Origin: Rhizobiales bacterium 2SD
GTDB taxonomy: Bacteria > Pseudomonadota > Alphaproteobacteria > Rhizobiales > Beijerinckiaceae
Reading direction: 5' to 3'
DNA: 64,000 nucleotides
NCBI GenBank assembly: GCA_005502805.1
Contig: SCMY01000006.1
Coordinates: 1-64,000 of the forward strand
Each line of letters starts with the position of its first letter. The first letter of the stretch is position 1. Below, piece after piece: positions 61,884 to 64,000 of the stretch. The notes beneath the pieces were generated by a model. That model had not been told where the DNA came from and searched no databases. It saw nothing but the letters and a program-made list of their open reading frames with translations. The position numbers and the translations under genes are program-made.

Positions 61884-62008
61884 GGTCTTCTCCCCGTGCA
61901 CCTGCATGCTTCGGGAACGAATTTGGGCGGGTTACCGGTGAATCGAGCGTTCAGCAGCATGGTGAACCATCGATTCAGGATGAATCCGGCCTTACCCGGC
62001 TGAATGCC

Positions 62009-62101
62009 TCAGGCGACTGCGCCGCCGAGTGCAAGCATGGCCAGCAACAGAGACAGCAAAGCGGCAAGGGCGAGGTCGATCGGACCGTGGGAAATGCTCA
62101 T
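62009..62101 (-). CDS. 30-residue hydrophobic micropeptide
   Basis: A GGAGGT seven bases before ATG 62101 is one of the best ribosome sites in the window. The peptide holds HGPIDLALAALLSLLL, strikingly like the signal region HGPIDFIVAAALSLLMLL of the transpeptidase gene 125 bases downstream on the same strand, and stops soon after. It could be a single-span membrane peptide or the remaining 5' end of a duplicated transpeptidase gene. Confidence 0.6.
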   Translation of the reverse strand: MSISHGPIDLALAALLSLLLAMLALGGAVA

Positions 62102-62252
62102 GATTGATACCTCCGGCGCTGCGATCGAAGGCCTGGCAGCGCCGGTCCGGTCATGACGGAACCGGTCGGTACGGTCCACGAGCGACGATGACCGGCGTGA
62201 ATGGCTCGTTAAGTGTTCCCGCGGGGTTTGCGGAAAATGCGCGAAGGCTGAG

Positions 62253-62699
62253 TCAGGCCTTCTCGATCACGAGTGTTGCTCCGTCGACCCGCACGACACG
62301 GATCTCAGTGCCGGCGAGCAGTTCGGGGCCGGTGACGCGCCAGGAGGAATCGCCGACGCGGATGCGGCCCTCGCCGCCGGTCATGGTCGCCTCCAGCTTG
62401 AAGACCTTGCCGATCAGCTGGCGGCCGCGATCGTTCAGGCCCGCAGCGATGTCGGGCTCGTCGCTGCGGCGGCGCGTGATAGCGCGGCCGGCGAGCACAC
62501 AGACAATGGCGAGGCCGGCGAAGACGAGCAGGGCGCCCTGCCAGGCGAGCCCGGTCAGGCCGACGACGGCGCCGGTCAGCAAAGCGGCGAGACCGAACCA
62601 GAGCAGGAAGACGCCGGGCGCCAGCATCTCGCCGCCGACCAGGACGAGCCCGAGCACGATCCAGACCCAGCCGCTGGAGAACCAGTCGAGCATGCTCAA
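62253..62699 (-). CDS. NfeD-family membrane protein
   Basis: The product has 148 residues (ATG 62693 is an alternative start). Three or four spans fill residues 8-80 and an OB-fold-like NfeD domain covers 90-148 (GRIRVGDSSWRVTGPELLAG). It overlaps the SPFH gene by four bases. NfeD and SPFH partners act together in membrane microdomains. Confidence 0.9.
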   Translation of the reverse strand: MSMLDWFSSGWVWIVLGLVLVGGEMLAPGVFLLWFGLAALLTGAVVGLTGLAWQGALLVFAGLAIVCVLAGRAITRRRSDEPDIAAGLNDRGRQLIGKVFKLEATMTGGEGRIRVGDSSWRVTGPELLAGTEIRVVRVDGATLVIEKA

Positions 62700-63685
62700 C
62701 CCTCCACGGTGCGGCCTGCCGAGGGCACGGAGCCGCCACGCCGGCTCGCTGCCGCCTCGTCACCGAACACGGCCTTGGTCAGCTGGGCGATGCCGCCGAC
62801 GGTACCGGCGAGCGCTGCGGCTTCGATCGGCACGATCACCACCTTGCTGTTATGGGCGCTCGCCATCGCCTTGAGCGCCTCGGTGTAGCGTTCTGCAATC
62901 AGGAAGTTGGCGGCTTGGATGTCACCGCGGCTGATCGCCTCGCTGACCATGGCGGTGGCCGTCGCCTCTGCCTGGGCCAGACGCTCGCGCGCTTCGGCGT
63001 CGCGCAAAGCCGCTTCCTTGCGGCCTTCGGCGGCGAGGATCTGCGACTGCTTCTGCCCCTCCGCCTTGAGGATTTCGGCCTGGCGCTGGCCTTCGGCTTC
63101 GAGCACGGCGGCGCGCTTCTCGCGCTCGGCCTTCATCTGGCGGTTCATCGCGCCGGCGATGTCGGCCGGCGGCAGGATGTCCCTGATCTCGATGCGGGTG
63201 ACCTTGACGCCCCAGGGCGAGGCGGCGGCGTCCATCACCCGCAGCAGCCGCTCATTGATCTCGTCGCGATGCGAGAGCAGCTGGTCGAGGTCCATCGAGC
63301 CGACCACGGTGCGGATATTGGTCATGGTCAAGACCATCAGCGCCTGGTCGAGATGCGAGACCTCGTAGCAGGCTTTGGCGGCGTCGAGCACCTGGTAGAA
63401 GGCGGCGGCGTCGATGCGCACGCCGGCATTGTCCTTGGTGATCGCCTCTTGCGAGGGAATGTCGAGCACCTGCTCCATCACATTGACCTTGTGGCCGATC
63501 CGGTCGAACAGCGGGATGATCAGGCCGAGCCCGGCGCCGAGCGTGCGCGAATAGCGGCCGAAGCGCTCGACGGTGTAGTTGTAGCCCTGCGGCACGGTGC
63601 GCACGCCGAGCGCGATCGCGATGACGACCGCAATGACCAGCATGATCAGCGCGACCGTGGCGATGTCCAATCCTTGCGAGCCCAT
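62696..63685 (-). CDS. SPFH/Band 7 protein of the paraslipin (QmcA/YbbK) type
   Basis: The product has 329 residues with one N-terminal span (about 8-30). The SPFH domain has VPQGYNYTVERFGRYSRTL, FDRIGHKVNVMEQVLDIPSQ and SPWGVKVTRIEIRDILPP. It ends in an Ala/Glu coiled coil (about 190-260). It assembles as large membrane rings that modulate proteases. Its partner NfeD is encoded in the same operon. Confidence 0.94.
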   Translation of the reverse strand: MGSQGLDIATVALIMLVIAVVIAIALGVRTVPQGYNYTVERFGRYSRTLGAGLGLIIPLFDRIGHKVNVMEQVLDIPSQEAITKDNAGVRIDAAAFYQVLDAAKACYEVSHLDQALMVLTMTNIRTVVGSMDLDQLLSHRDEINERLLRVMDAAASPWGVKVTRIEIRDILPPADIAGAMNRQMKAEREKRAAVLEAEGQRQAEILKAEGQKQSQILAAEGRKEAALRDAEARERLAQAEATATAMVSEAISRGDIQAANFLIAERYTEALKAMASAHNSKVVIVPIEAAALAGTVGGIAQLTKAVFGDEAAASRRGGSVPSAGRTVEG

Positions 63686-63775
63686 CTCGTCCCTTCTCCA
63701 GCTTCGGCGCAGTCGCCGCTCATCATGCCTATCTTTGCGAAATTCTGATGCAGGCTCGCCGAGACCTTCGCCGAT

Positions 63776-64000
63776 TCAGCGCTCCAGGTATTTGACCACG
63801 CGCCACATCATCTCGCCGACGGCGTTGCACTCCTCGTCGTTGAGCACGCCCATCATCGCCTCGATCCTGGCGGTGTGGATTGCCAGAGCCTTGCGGGTCA
63901 GCGCTTCGCCCTCCGGCGTCAGCCAGAGCCGGCGCACGCGGCGATCGGCCTCGTCGTTGCGGCGCTCGATCAGGCCGCGGCGCTCGAGCTCGGGCAGCAG
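63776..64000 (-). CDS. MarR-family transcriptional regulator, 3' part only
   Basis: The last 74 residues are present and the gene continues past the window edge. LLPELERRGLIERRNDEADR, then RVRRLWLTPEGEAL, are the recognition-helix end and wing of a MarR protein. A dimerisation helix follows. Its target cannot be seen. Confidence 0.88.
   Translation of the reverse strand: MLPELERRGLIERRNDEADRRVRRLWLTPEGEALTRKALAIHTARIEAMMGVLNDEECNAVGEMMWRVVKYLER

Overview
The window is high-GC DNA from an alphaproteobacterium of the order Hyphomicrobiales (Rhizobiales). A Bosea-like or Bradyrhizobium-like soil organism fits best, but the genus is inferred from gene content and style only. Supporting signs are Aap-type amino-acid permeases, CoxLMS-type molybdenum hydroxylase genes, DUF1674/SDHAF4, a heparinase II/III-like protein close to rsmB and htpX, and an initiator tRNA with an A-U pair in its anticodon stem.

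Layout. (1) 1-67 is the 3' part of an initiator tRNA with a terminator. (2) 436-9103 is a tricarboxylate module: a PrpF-family isomerase diverges from a GntR regulator, a methylisocitrate-lyase-type enzyme, a divergent aconitase and a TctCBA uptake system. (3) 9293-14593 is an Aap-like amino-acid uptake module: two permeases, a binding protein and a GntR regulator, plus two paralogous tyrosine-phosphatase-fold enzymes. Both promoter regions carry the operator GCTGT-N-TACAGC. (4) 14.6-16.85 kb is decayed DNA with gene fragments, an IS3-type transposase remnant and an AraC regulator.

(5) 16.6-48.9 kb is the outstanding part: a catabolic island built around coenzyme F420. It carries LivHMGF and a LivK-type binding protein, and an F420:NADP oxidoreductase followed by all F420 biosynthesis genes (cofE, cofD, cofC, fused cofGH/fbiC). 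It also carries a PLP enzyme, a glutaconate-type CoA-transferase, an LLM-family F420-dependent oxidoreductase, an M20 amidohydrolase, a two-subunit proton-translocating transhydrogenase and a molybdenum hydroxylase whose Fe-S subunit is fused to a CoxG domain. A GntR/UTRA regulator, a diaminopropionate-ammonia-lyase-like enzyme with an Lrp regulator, and a full-length pyruvate carboxylase complete it. Nine transcription units share an 18-bp element of the form CTA-N10-GATAG in the promoter region, which ties the island together as one regulon. A plausible logic is that PntAB makes NADPH, the F420:NADP oxidoreductase makes F420H2, and the LLM enzyme uses it to reduce a substrate imported by Liv and oxidised by the molybdenum hydroxylase. 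M20 hydrolysis and CoA activation would follow. The substrate is unknown.

(6) 48.98-64.0 kb is ordinary chromosomal housekeeping: an XRE regulator, DUF72, YbaK, PurH, heparinase-like protein, RsmB, HtpX, SDHAF4, a globin-coupled chemoreceptor, cyclopropane fatty acid synthase, DUF2853, an L,D-transpeptidase, NfeD with an SPFH protein, a MarR fragment, and two or three very small membrane-protein genes.
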